Below, piece after piece: positions 21,909 through 33,600 of a stretch of DNA of 64,000 nucleotides. The DNA comes from Phallusia mammillata. Lineage: Eukaryota > Chordata > Ascidiacea > Phlebobranchia > Ascidiidae. A model generated the notes under the pieces. It saw only the letters and a list, made by a program, of their open reading frames with translations. It had not been told where the DNA came from and did not search any database. The translations under genes were made by a program, and so were the position numbers. Numbering within the stretch: position 1 is the stretch's first letter; every line of letters starts with the position of its first letter. The stretch covers positions 1-64,000 of the forward strand of contig QLIY01000148.1 in NCBI GenBank assembly GCA_003260075.1, written 5' to 3'.

Positions 21909-24900
21909 ATGACTGCTTCTAATAAGTATTATTTCAGGTAAGTCTGTAAACATTAAGTAAACTTATTGGGTCGTCGTTGTTACAGTGTTACACGTGTAGA
22001 GCTTTGTAGTAAAATATACGACTAAATATGTAAGAGTATATGTACACATGTGCAAAGTGTGAAACACTTTAAGTAAACTTATTGGGTCGTCGTTGTTTCC
22101 ATGCTACAGGTATAGCTTTGTGGTAAAATATACATACGGTATAAAATTGACGATAAGAAAATATGTACACGTGTACAAAGATACCCCAACACTTTTTCGT
22201 GTTCTTTGTTGCTGTGGGTTTAGTTAAAACGTTCCCACGGAAGTAGCAAAGATGATAGAGTGGGAAAAAAACTTTCAAATAGCAGCAAATATGATGTAGT
22301 GGCACTAAGGGCATTTGTTTGTTATTCTCTTGACAAATATAAAAGTCCTAGTGGTAATGAAAGTGTTTAATCATCAAAGGTTTTGCAATAACTCATGCCA
22401 CAACCGCTTCTATCAGAAAAGTCACATTTTTCAGCCGGTTCTATTAAAAAAAGTCCATTGACAGTAACCAGTAATGCTAACCGGTTCGTTGATCGCATAA
22501 AATGTCGTGAGACGGTTCTATAGAACAGGTGCGGACCGACTGAATCCCACCACTGGTTTCAACATCAGCAAGATTGAATATTGACCTTGGTTTTGCGGCA
22601 CGCTTGTTTACATTTCTGCTTGGATACCCTATCGAGTCTATGATCTGAGCAACAACACGCGCTCGCCAGTCTGCCGCGTTTTCTTTCAAAAACACTCGAG
22701 AGCACTTCAGATTATTCGCTCGCAGTTGCCGAACGTTGCTATAGCGACGCTACCCGATAAACCACCGAGATTTAATAAAACTTAAGTGAGTTTTCGACTC
22801 GAAGAAATGGGCTGATCGCGTAAAAGCGTCGTTAGCCAGGATTACTGACAATGGATTCGAACATTATAGGTTGGCGTCACAAAGATTCGATCTTTTACGC
22901 TGTAAGAAACGTCGATCGCGATCCTTTTGATTGAAATTGGTTTTACTTTCATACGTCACACGTGTAGTTCTAAAAATAGGTATTCAGTAGACAATTTAAC
23001 AGAGAACGTCGCGATGTCAGGTTTGCACGTGTTGCGCTGGAACACAGCACGCGGGAATGTCAGGATATTTTTGCTGAAATTCATTTTGATTTTTTGTTTT
23101 GCAGAAAAAAGACCAGGACACCAGTGACGAATGGTGGCGCCAAAGAGATGCGAACGACCAGTTCCACTGACAGTGAGTACAAATAATGGCAATCTCACCT
23201 ACAATTGCAAATGCTTCTAAAAGCTTCCAGATTAATATAGTCTTTAACAAAGAGATCGTAAATCCACAAAAGTTTCAGGTTAATATTAATAGTCTCTAAT
23301 AAATAGATCTCAAATCCACATAAATTTTAGCACAGGTTTAGTATTGTCGATGTAAAAGCCAGAATGTCTAAATTCTTGTTACTCGGCTGAGTTTGAAGAT
23401 AAAATTCTGCGACAAAACAATTTAAACCCTCAACGAATTTTTGAAATATCTACCACCGATCGATAACCCACATCTCATTGTTGTCAAGGCGACGAATTCA
23501 CTTCCCGATTGGACGAATCACGTCGCGTGACTTTGCACGTGATCACCGACCCCGGTCAGTCACGTGAGCTGGACGCGTCCTTCCACGGGTTGCTTCAAAG
23601 ACTCGACCCTACCTTGGATGTTCTCTGCGTTTCTGAAAGCGCGAAACCGAGAAGAATTTCGATTCCCAAGAATGGAATCAGTCCTGTAAGTTTTTACCCA
23701 AAAATTTTCGACACGAAAAATATGATGTTTGTGTTTTGACGGGTTTTAGGTTTCTTCAACGAAACAGGCTTGATTCGGGCCTGACTTGAATTTTTTTGAC
23801 TAAATTTAATCAGCTAAGTAGCCAGTTGCTGGACCTGACCTGATGTCAAGCAGCCCTAAAACGCTTAGTGTGAGACCAATTGTCTATTGTGTTTGTTGTC
23901 TTGGTCTTTCCTGAGGCTTCAATGTATAGGTCTGTCAATCAAACTTTCGGGCACAAACGGGCTTCTCAAAAACGATTCGGGTTGGGGCTCCAATTTCAGG
24001 CCCGTTTACAACTCTGCCTCCGTGGTTTATGCCCAGTGCCATAAGAACAGAATAGGTGAGGCATGGCATTGCAGCCTGTTGCTCCTAACAAACTGGAGTG
24101 CCGTTAGATGACTAATCACTAGCCAATATGAGACCTTATACGTCGAAACAATGTACACTGTTTGCAGCCTAGTTATGCTATGCGTTCATTGAAAACATAA
24201 AGTAAAACCATTGAATAATTCCGTAACAATAAGCATATTTGCGAGCAAGGCCATCTACGGCACTCCAGTTTGTTGTGAGTATCAGGCTGAAAAGCCATGC
24301 CTTAACAATTCTGTTCAATGCCACCATTTCTCGTCACCAGCTGCACTGATGAAACTTTATTAATCCAATACGGCCAATACGGCCAATGTCTTCCAACTGC
24401 TCTGGTGTTTTCGACTAAATAGGTCGAAACAGTGTGCTCTGTCTTACTTATCATGTAGGCTCCATACTTTTATATATTTCCCCAAGCATCGTTTTATTTC
24501 TTTATTTTTTCGCAGCCCCACCCACAAGTTCCAGCTCTGGCGGTCGTTCTATTCTTCGATGACGTCGACAATAGCGAGCAGAGACACGACACAAACAACA
24601 ATGGGAGGACGAGCAAGAGAACGAACAATTTCACTCAAGTCCGACAAATCTTTTCCCGAAAACCGTGGAAGTTTCACCACCGGGTGGCGATCACGGGCAA
24701 GCTGATGTCGTGCGATTCTAACGCTCAGGATTTCTTCAAATACCAACCAGAATCCGTGACACCACAGTCGCGTGATTCAGGACGTCAGACCCCTCTCCCT
24801 GTGGCGCCTCCAGTGTCGGAAACATCGAGGAGCTACGATTTTTTTTATCCGATCTGGGGAGTCCGAAAAGTTCATTATGGGAGAAAAGTTTTGCGTTTTA

Positions 24901-25756
24901 ATTTATTTGTGAGCAACGAGAATTGGGAGGATCAGATAAACTTGTATCGCTTGATTCTTCGAAAAAATGAGACAAAAGTGAGAGAAGATTTTTGTTTCTT
25001 CCCGACTTTTACCAGCCCCACAACCGCCGTCCAATTCGCACTAAAGAAACTTCCCAAAAATTTAAAACCGCACCCGCTACGTTCCACTATCGTACAATTC
25101 AAAGTACGCAACGTCGGTCAGCTGGTCCCGCTTCTGCCCCACTCGTGCGAACCAATCAGCGAGCTGCGTTGGAGAACACGTGACCACGATTCCAATCTCA
25201 TTCTGTTGCAAATCAATCGGCATCAAGATGGCGCCCCTGAGCCGCCCCCCCCCCCGTACAATTCAAAGTACGCAACGTCGGTCAGCTGGTCCCGCTTCTG
25301 CCTCACCCGTGCGAACTAATCAGCGAGCTGCGTTGGAGAACACGTGACCACGATTCCAATCTTATTCTGTTGCAAATCAATCGGCATCAAGATGGCGCCC
25401 CTGAGCCTGGATTCGCAGTAGAGCAAGTTTTCTCCGACTACGACAGCCCGAGTTCAAACGCGAGGAAATCCCCCATGGACATGACGTCATCATCTATGGA
25501 GTCATTACACATGACATCATCAGCTATGAAGTCATTAAACATTACGTCACGAGGCAAAAAAACTAAATGCGTTTCTGGAACCTTTAAGCCTTTTCACAAA
25601 CTAGATCGGGCTACTACGTCATCCTCTACGTCGCCGTCCACGTCACCTGAGCGCAGTGACATCACGCCAATATCGAGTCGCGTAAATTTTGAATATTTTT
25701 CTACGTCACGGTCTCCGAATGACGTCACTAGACAGAATGACGGGGTTTACGTTTAA
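21909..25756 (+). CDS. FAM124: FAM124 family protein
   Basis: Four exons join in phase: 21909-21937 (ATG to a cag|gtaagt donor), 23105-23172, 23489-23685 and 24516-25756. The protein is about 455 residues once a duplicated segment is discounted. It matches the FAM124A/B layout: VTLHVITDPG near residue 50, a PALAVVLFF strand, RKPWKFHHR, QDFF, then the conserved core with PIWGVRKVHYGRKVLRF, LILRKNETKVREDFCFF, VQFALKKLP and a final WRTRDHDSNLILLQ. FAM124 proteins are cytoplasmic or nuclear with no established enzymatic role; FAM124B has been linked to CHD7/CHD8. The last exon is interrupted at 25245-25255 by a C-run and a repeat of the preceding 150 bases, which throws the frame out. The second copy restores it and runs to the stop at 25754-25756. 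The Ser/Thr-rich tail is unconserved. Confidence 0.88.
22408..22554 (+). mobile_element. Truncated hAT-type MITE in FAM124 intron 1
   Basis: The right end (gaatcccaccactg) and the GTAATGCTAACCGGTTCG block of the CAGTGGTGGGATTCA family are present. The left terminus is missing. Confidence 0.65.
23880..24440. repeat. Degenerate repeat pieces in FAM124 intron 3
   Basis: Fragments such as 'aaactggagtgccgttagatg', its inverse 'acggcactccagtttgttgtg', and 'caccagctgcactgatga' recur here, at 5770-5880 in EFHC2 intron 3 and at 63300-63480. The opposite-facing pieces suggest an old foldback element. Confidence 0.45.
25092..25407 (+). repeat. Duplicated coding segment inside FAM124
   Basis: About 150 coding bases starting gtacaattcaaagtacgcaa occur at 25093-25244 and again at 25255-25407, joined by the C-run at 25245-25255. 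The copies differ at about four positions, giving Ser/Pro and Pro/Leu changes around the conserved CEPIS segment. That level of difference suits two alleles. Confidence 0.85.
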
Positions 25757-25834
25757 TTCGAAGTTTTTTGTTTTTGTTTATTTTTTGTTCTTTTTTCGGC
25801 AAAATATTCAAATACATTGGAGATTATGAAGCTT

Positions 25835-26166
25835 CTGTTTTGTTTGTTTGAATGGAAAGTTATTGGTCTGAATCAGCGAGTCTGCCCGAAGTAAACAGTG
25901 ATTTAATTGTAGCGGATTACTAACAGGAAACTGCTAATGCTTGTGACACTATAGTGTTAATTGTGACGCGACAATAACAAGAGAATGTTTTGGAATTCCC
26001 CCCCCCCTGTTTGTTTGAATGGAAAGTTATTGGTCTGAATCAGCGAGTCTGCCCGGAGCAAACAGTGATTTAATTGTAGCGGATTACTAATAGGAAACTG
26101 CTAATGCTTGTGACACTATAGTGTTAATTGTGACGCGATAATAACAAGAGAATGTTCTAGAATCCC
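25835..26166 (+). repeat. Duplicated spacer between FAM124 and the next gene
   Basis: A block starting tgtttgtttgaatggaaagt occurs at 25839-25997 and 26008-26166, with ten C at 25998-26007. It includes the presumed promoter side of the next gene. Confidence 0.75.
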
Positions 26167-26197
26167 ACCATTTGTTACTGACCGGCCTGGTGACACC

Positions 26198-28669
26198 ATG
26201 AGCAACAAATCAGGTAAGTGTAAAAGAAAAGAAAAATGCTCGCATAAAGTTTTGATATAACGCTCTTAACCCGAGGTCCTTAACCTGGGCCAATTTGACA
26301 AGATTTATGGTAAATATGTGTAAGCAATTGTTTTAGGTAAGATAAGATTACGCGTTAAAGAAATCTAAGGGTAAATTTTATTGGATAAATAAGAAAAAAA
26401 GGTTAAGCATCTTTTTACTACATACAACAATAGACCAATAAATTTGTTTCTTTGATAATTACATAAAAAATAATTATTATTTTTGTTTGTAAAATGCGAG
26501 AAACAAGCTCAGGAGGTTTATAAGTTGCTGCTCTATATGTTACGCAGATATCTAGTTTATTTCAGTAACAACTATTTCAATCGTGCAGTTTTCAATCTCG
26601 CCAAACAGTTTGGAAGTCTTGATACAATAGACGGAAATCGGCCACCCGTTGATGAATATGCGACAAGAACAGTGCCTCCAACAGACAAAAGAAGAGTATG
26701 TCATTTCGGTGGTAAGTTATTATTATAAATAAGTTCCACATATTGCCAGATATCTCCGTATGCTTACAAGCAAGACGAATAACATGTGGATATTTATTTA
26801 TGTTATCTGTTGTAGTTTTCTAGTTTATGAAAAACACCCATCTACATTAGGTAATACTGTTTACAGCATAAAAACTAACCGATGACCATTTTGTCCCGGA
26901 CTAAATAACTTACATCCAAAAGCGTCAGAAACTGTGGCGGGATTAAATTTGTTTGACGGCTCTATCACAATGGTCATATTTTTCAGTCGGTATATGGAGA
27001 CAAAAAGCGGTTCTATCACAAAAGTCATATTTTTCAGCCGGTTCTGCTACAAAAAGTCAATTTTGAGACAGTAACCAGTAATGCTAACCGGTTCGCTGAT
27101 CTCATAAAATTTCAGACGGTTCTATAGAACCGGTACAGTAACCAGTAATGCTAACCGGTTCGCTGATCTCATAACATTTCATGAGATGGTTCTATATAAC
27201 CGGTGCGAACCGGCCACTGGCCAAAACTCTAAATTTTAAACTTAGGCTACTTGGTTTACAACAGAGAATGACCAGATGTTTTTATGACCAGTTTCGCATT
27301 GTAAGTTAGGCTACATTTAATAAGCAGAATGTCGATGAACAAGTCTATTTTTAAACAAGTAATTACTTGCAGAACCCCGACGTCACAATTGGAAGTACGT
27401 AATAAGCGGTGATGACGTCAGTGATTCGAGTAGTTCTGACGACAGCAGTGATGATGACACATCGTGGGATAATTCGAGTCCGGCCATCAACTCTTTGGCA
27501 ACCGCGATCCAATCCGAATTTATCCGAAGACTCGAAAAGACGAAGCCGAACAATTCCGAAGTTTACCGAAGTCACGATTCTTCGCCGTTCCGAAGTTTGC
27601 CGAAACGAGTTGCTCGTAAAGACGCAGAACCAGCTTACATGAGTATTGATGATGAACATGTATATGAGGAGCCTATATTTCCGCAAAATGGGCTAAGCTC
27701 TGCGAATTTGTCTGTTAAACCGAATATACCCAGTTCAGACCTGCCAGGGAACGCTTTAGTTGTGTTTTGTGGTGGCGTACAGATGACGGGGCAAGAGCTG
27801 AGAGATTTGGATCTAACAAGATGTCTGACTGCTCTGCGTGATAAACAAGACAAACGGTTCGCGCTGTTAAGAATAAGACCAGAGCGGTTTCCCCCCCCCC
27901 CCTGCCAGGGAACGCTTTAGTTGTGTTTTGTGGTGGCGTACAGATGACAGGGCAAGAGCTGAGGGATTTGGATCTGACAAGATGTTTGGCTGCTTTGCGC
28001 GATAAACAGGACAAACGGTTCGCGCTGTTGAGAATAAGACCAGAGCGGTTCCCCCCCCCCCCAGCTCCTGCCGTGTTGGAAAAAGTGATGAGCTTAACAG
28101 GTTCAGTGAAAGGCAGAAGTTTAGAAAAAGCCTCTTTTCCTGCATGAAGTGCACATCAAGCGATTATCAGCTACTAGCTCATAATAATTCAATTCATCTT
28201 GGAAGTTATGACGCCATGAGGAAAGCAAAACGAAATTTTGAGTTCGTCTACAAGCAAATCATCCCCCCCCCCCCAAAGAAGAAAGGGAACCAGCAGGTCC
28301 TGCCGTGTTGGAAAAAGTGATGAGCTTAACAGGTTCGGAGAAAGGCAAAAGTTTAGAAAGAGCCTCTTTTCCTGCATGAAATGCACATCAAGCGAATATC
28401 AGCTCCTCGCTCACAACAATTCAATTCATCTTGGAAGTTATGACGCAATTAGGAAGGCAAAACGAAATTTTGAGTTCATCTACAAGCAAATTATTTTCTG
28501 TGGTAGCAGCATCGCTGGGGCACCGGACAACCTACTGTGTTGGATTTACCACGCCAAGGATAAATTTACATCGGTTGAGTTTTATGGAATCGAGTGTGAT
28601 GATAAACAGCACGCAAAGTCACTGGCGAAATCTCTCAGCAAACAGATTGTGGCAAAAAGTGGGCGATAA
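26198..28669 (+). CDS. Unrecognised protein with PTB-like C-terminal domain
   Basis: Exons 26198-26213 (MSNKS), 26589-26711 and 27373-28669 join in phase. The middle part is Ser/Asp-rich (SGDDVSDSSSSDDSSDDD) with a tyrosine-containing stretch (AYMSIDDEHVYEEP). The last 130 residues look like the second half of a phosphotyrosine-binding fold: YQLLAHNNSIHLGSY, then FIYKQIIFCGS, LLCWIYHAKD, FYGIECDD and a closing helix HAKSLAKSLSKQI. That pattern is typical of adaptor proteins that dock on NPxY-type tails. I could not name an orthologue. The last exon is broken by three 12-C runs (27891-27902, 28051-28062, 28263-28274), with the sequence before and after each partly duplicated. The true frame is that of the final copy ending at 28669. 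Confidence 0.55.
26931..27216 (+). mobile_element. Rearranged hAT-type MITE in intron 2
   Basis: It contains two tandem right-end modules (cagtaaccagtaatgctaac twice) of the CAGTGGTGGGATTCA family. The left end is diverged (ctgtggcgggatt) and the right end is damaged. Confidence 0.6.
27747..28460 (+). repeat. Doubly duplicated coding segments of the PTB-like gene
   Basis: Segment A (tgccagggaacgctttagtt onward) is at 27747-27890 and 27903-28050. Segment B (cctgccgtgttggaaaaagt onward) is at 28067-28262 and 28299-28490. The order A-A-B-B with twelve C at each joint is what two overlapping contig pairs would give. Confidence 0.8.
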
Positions 28670-28761
28670 AAAGTAAATTGTCAAAAACTGTTGCACTTGC
28701 TCTATTCCTTTCAAAACAGTCTTAAGAACATCTTTCCTTTAAGAGTAAACAACGAAAATCA

Positions 28762-28850
28762 CTGATGATGCATGAGCATTTGCCGAAACGTTTTAATAAT
28801 AAAGCATGTTGCTTTTTACGTCCAATATTTGGGCCGTTATATTCGAAAAA
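28762..28850 (+). repeat. Dispersed repeat with CTGATGA...GAAACG motif (family C)
   Basis: It begins ctgatgatgcatgagcattt, then gccgaaacg, a stretch with 'aataaagcatgttgcttttt' and 'tttgggccgttat'. The same family lies inverted at 61463-61540. Confidence 0.6.
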
Positions 28851-28881
28851 ATATATTTTTTGATCTGTTATTCTTATGTGT

Positions 28882-29110
28882 ACATAAACATTTTAACCTA
28901 AAACTGAAAGCAACTTTATTTTTCGTACAGACTGAATTTGTACATGCGACATATTTTGGCAGTTTTCATATAACGTACAAAAACGATTAGACCCCCCCCC
29001 CACATAAACATTTTAACCTAAAACTGAAAGCAACTTTATTTTTCGTACATACTGAATTTGTACATGCGACATATTTTGGCAGTTTTCATATAACGCACAA
29101 AAACGATAAG
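28882..29110 (+). repeat. Duplicated spacer with ten-C joint
   Basis: A block starting acataaacattttaacct is at 28883-28990 and 29002-29110, with ten C at 28992-29001 between. Confidence 0.8.
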
Positions 29111-29132
29111 CAATACATATTTCATGAGTACA

Positions 29133-29773
29133 TCAGGGGTATTTCGTGACAGTCGTTGTCCACGCTTGCAAATTAGATCTTTTCTCGTGAGGCAACATGT
29201 GTTCGTTTGCAGTCTTGCTTTCAGCAGATTTCGATTCGAACATCTCAGGCAAACGTTTTTTAAGAGTCGTTTTACATTTTGCACACAATTGTACAGCCAC
29301 AAAACTGTCATCTGAACGTCTCTCCAATTCTTTACTGTCAATAAACCTTAATTTTAAAGCTTTCATTTCAGTTGTGCTGTTGCACGGTGTAACTTTCTTG
29401 GATGAAAATCGCCTCATTTTTGATGAAATACTTGAAGTTTGTGTGTTGGGAAGAGACATACTCCTGCTAACTTCTTTTTGTAGCCCTTCAAGATGGCTGG
29501 ATGCGATGTAAAGCGTTTCACATGCCCGAGTCTTTTTGCTTGAACATCCAAAACATGAATTTGTTGTTATGTTACCATCCTGTGATTGGCTATGATGCTT
29601 AATTGCACTCGCACTTGCAACGTTTTTCGCCTATAAACAAGATTTTATTTAAGCAATAAAAACAGTTTTTTTTATGAAAACAAAAACAGTTTTAAACAAT
29701 CAAACTTCTAAAAAATCAACATGTTACTTACCTTAATTGCAATCCGAACCAATAATACAAAAATCGACGCCAT
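29133..29773 (-). CDS. Small unrecognised protein, two exons
   Basis: Exon 1 (29773-29732) encodes a hydrophobic start, MASIFVLLVRIAIK, and ends at a clean gtaagt donor. Exon 2 (29630-29133) follows a tttatag acceptor and joins in phase, giving 179 residues. The hydrophobic start could be a signal or anchor, though it is short and followed by basic residues. The rest is Ser/Lys-rich and hydrophilic, with CxxC-like pairs (CFGC, CAKC) that might bind metal. The gene sits tail-to-tail with the PTB-like gene and upstream-side of the kelch gene's 3' end. I do not recognise a family; it could be a fast-evolving lineage-specific gene. Confidence 0.4.
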
Positions 29774-30660
29774 TATGGATTGATTTAAGTCTCTCTAGGT
29801 TTCTAAAACTTCTGAAAACTCTTTCAAACCAAAAACAAATGCAAAATAAATTCAAAACCAATCACACAAAGCGGTTTGTGACGTAACAATACAGCTTTGA
29901 TGACATCACCATCTCAATCCCCACTTTTATTTGCTTTTGTGGTAAAGTATTTTTTACTCTGAAGCAGTTTACATTGAATGCAAAAAGACGGAACAGCAAA
30001 ATCGCTTGATCACTTTCCACTATAAGCTGCAAAATACAACGGTTGTCCGCTTGATGGGAAACAGTAATAAATTATGCAAGGCAGAACTTCAGTGCTGTGT
30101 TTTTAACAGCAGTTAACACAGACCAGAAGCTGATCTGCAAAACAGCTTGGATTTCATATTGACTGGTAAATCAATGCAAAAATGTATAAACATTTTATGT
30201 TTTGTACCAACATGAAACAAATTCAGCACATACGATGCAATAAAAAGTAATAGGTAGAAAGAATTTTCAAAAATACTCCCAAAATTTTATAAATACAAAT
30301 GTGTTTTATTTTCTAATTTTACTTGTAGTTAAATAAACTACTATAGTTAGTAAACAAGATAAAAATCGATATTGCAACTAGATATATTATACTGCCAGCA
30401 AGTGGCAGGTGTTGTCACTTTGTGACGTCACACACACACCAGTGTTGTCCTTTGAAAAAGGTGCATTGTTAGCTAAGCTTGGAAGAAACGAAATTGTAAT
30501 AATGTTTTGCTGTTTATACAAAAGGTAAAACTTCGCAATTAAAGAAATGTTAATACAATTAAAGAAGTGTTAAAAAACGTAATGTAAAGCTATTAAAAAC
30601 GGATAAAAAACACAACATTTTCGTAGACACCTTTATCGTCGCTAAAAAATGGACTTTGCA

Positions 30661-33600
30661 TCACGACCTCGTAACGGTGTCTTTAAAGATACTGACAAAC
30701 CCCTGTGCGTATACGGGCACGTGTAAAGTACTGACGACCTGCCAAGTATCATTTAGCTGGTCGTAAACTTCGACGGTGCCATTAATGAAGCTATTGCCAT
30801 GGAGACCGCCTGAAACAAAACGCTGTTTTTAGGAAAATATGACATTTGTTGATTGTCCAAATATGGTCATAGTTTGCAAAAACCTTTTCGAGTAGTTCTC
30901 AAAATAGAATGGAACGAAAATCATTTACATCTTTGAAAAGAGACTTTTAAAACCGTATTTTTAGGAGAAATTGGTTGTAATTATGTTTTTAAAATCTGCT
31001 AAGACGTAAAACGAAAGAAAAAACGTAAAACTTTAAACTACAAAACGTCATCTTACCTGCAACATACAGTTTGCCTTTGTGGACTGTGGCAGCCCCATGT
31101 AAATGACCTCCGTGCGAATTCCTTAGACTCATCCAAACATTGGATTGCCTGAAATAAAAACAAAAGTTACGGATATTTATAATGCAGCTTTTAAAATCGG
31201 GTTTGGGTGTGTAAAAGATAACATCATTACCTACGCCACTTGCGTTTTAAACTTATGTGACATATTGATATAATGACAACCGAAATTGTTTAACATAAAC
31301 CGTATTCACATCACACAGAGAGTGGGATTCGAACCCACGACAAGAGTCTTTTCGGGACTCGCGCTCTACCAACCGGGTAAAATACAAATCGCTTAGCACA
31401 GTGGTTCCCAAGCAGGGGGGAATTTATGTCACAATATTAATCTCTCACTGGTTTTCTGTGCTATGTGTTATTGCTGCATTTGTCATGTATGAGTTGAGAA
31501 AAAGAATACAAACGCTATAGAGCAGTGGTTCTGAACCTTTTTCCTTGCTGCACCCCTTTCAAATCACCAACCAATTGTCGCACCCCCTTCTGTAATTGCT
31601 TAAATAACAAAACCATTGCAATTTAATTTTTATACAGCATCCCCGCACCCCTTAGGAACAGTTCTCGTACCCCTTGGGGGTGCGTGTACCCCTGGTTAAG
31701 AACCCCTGCTATAGAGCTTATAATCGAGAGTTTAATTTCATGTAAACGATATACAAACTAAATTTGTAGTGGTAGGTTCAATAAGTTCCACCTGTTATAA
31801 GCTGTGACGCTCCTTTGCTGCCCCATCACATAAATAGTTCCGTTCAAATTAGCGGCTACAGCACCGCGTTCAGGTTGTGGTAATGGCGCTGCAAGTCTCC
31901 ACGTGTTGCACTTGGGATTGTAGAACTGTACGTCACACACTATGTCGGTCGGAGAGGGTCCTTTGGCGCCACCTGGAGGAGAAAAAGCACAATCGATTTA
32001 CGTCATTGGATGTTTTGGAAGTGATGAATGTAAACTGATATTTGGTTTTTGTGTGAAAAGGCAAAATAAAGCGCTGAATCTTGAGGATAGCTTGAGGAAA
32101 ATAGATAATTCCATACGTAATCAGTGATCGTCGACATAATATGCCTACTATTTGCGGGAAAGATCCTGTAATAAACACACACTCAACTCACCGATCACAA
32201 ATATCATATTATCACACGCGACAACGCAAGGTGAACTGAGATCTTTCAGCATCGGTTCCACGCATTTCCATGTGTTTGAATCCGGGTTGTATTTTTCGAC
32301 CGAACGTAACCTCGCGCTCCCGTTGTGTCCACCAACCACGTAAAGACACGTGTCCAAACCTGCTGAAGCGTGAAGATATCGGCCTTCAAGCATAGGGGCG
32401 ACCTGAAAATGTTTGGGAGTTGAGAAAAACTGTGTAAAATGTTGTACGAAGTGTTAAGAAGTATAAAAACAAATGTATCGAATAGATAATGTATCACACG
32501 ATTCAAAATACTTAAAACATTTTGTGGTATTTTATAAAATAGTTAAAACATTTTGTGGAAATTGGGAATTCTTCAACTAAAAGAATTCTAACCTTGAATA
32601 TTAAAAGTGGTATGTTATAATCGTTACCTATTGTACTTGGCCAAGGTAGTTTGTTAGTGACTTTTCTACATGGCTGCAACCCTAGCAGGCATGTGTAAGT
32701 CTCCCTTACATCTTACATACGAATGTTTAGACATATACAGTCATCACCCTTCAGTTAAAATGATTTGCGCAGAGCTACTGTATAAAGTGCATGGTTTGTT
32801 TATTCTGCTTAAAACCCCCCCCCCCCTGACTTTTCTACATGGCTGCAACCCTAGCAGGCATGTGTAAGTCTCCCATATATCTTACATACGAAAGTTTAGA
32901 CATATACAGTCACCACTTTTCAGTTAAAATGATTTCTGCAGAGCTATTGGATAAAGTGCATGGTTTGTATATTCTGCTTAAAACTACATTTAGTCGTTAA
33001 CAGTTGATACGAGTTTGACGGCAATATTGAAACGCAATAAACACAACAATCAGTTTTAAGTTGTATTTCTAAGCTCTACCCTAGATTCACTTGAACCCAT
33101 CTCATTAAACATATACGACACGACTTTATACACACAATACACTGTTGCGCAACACACTTAACAGCTAGTGGGTTATTTTAAACGGTCTGGTGTCGAGTGA
33201 AATGTTATCACAGTGTTTTTGTCAATTACATTAGGCCCAGTTGAACTAATAATTAAGTCTGTCACTCATTGTTACAACTCTATTGTTCAAACAATACTTT
33301 AACAAACAAAAACGGTCGGTAGCGTCTGTCAATCAAGATTCAACTGAACAAGGGATTAAAACAGTGGTTCTCAAACTTTTTTACCCGCGACCCAAATCTG
33401 AGTTTTATGAACACCTCACGACCCAAACCTTAAAAAATGTATTTTTTCTGATATGCATGAAATAGAAAAAGACACAGACAACCATTTGTAGTACACAGTT
33501 CTATGAAACAATGAGTGGTAATTACAAACAAATGGTTTATATATTTAACTGTGCTGTTCAATAACGAGACGCACTGCAATTTCGAGGCCACGTCGTCGCC

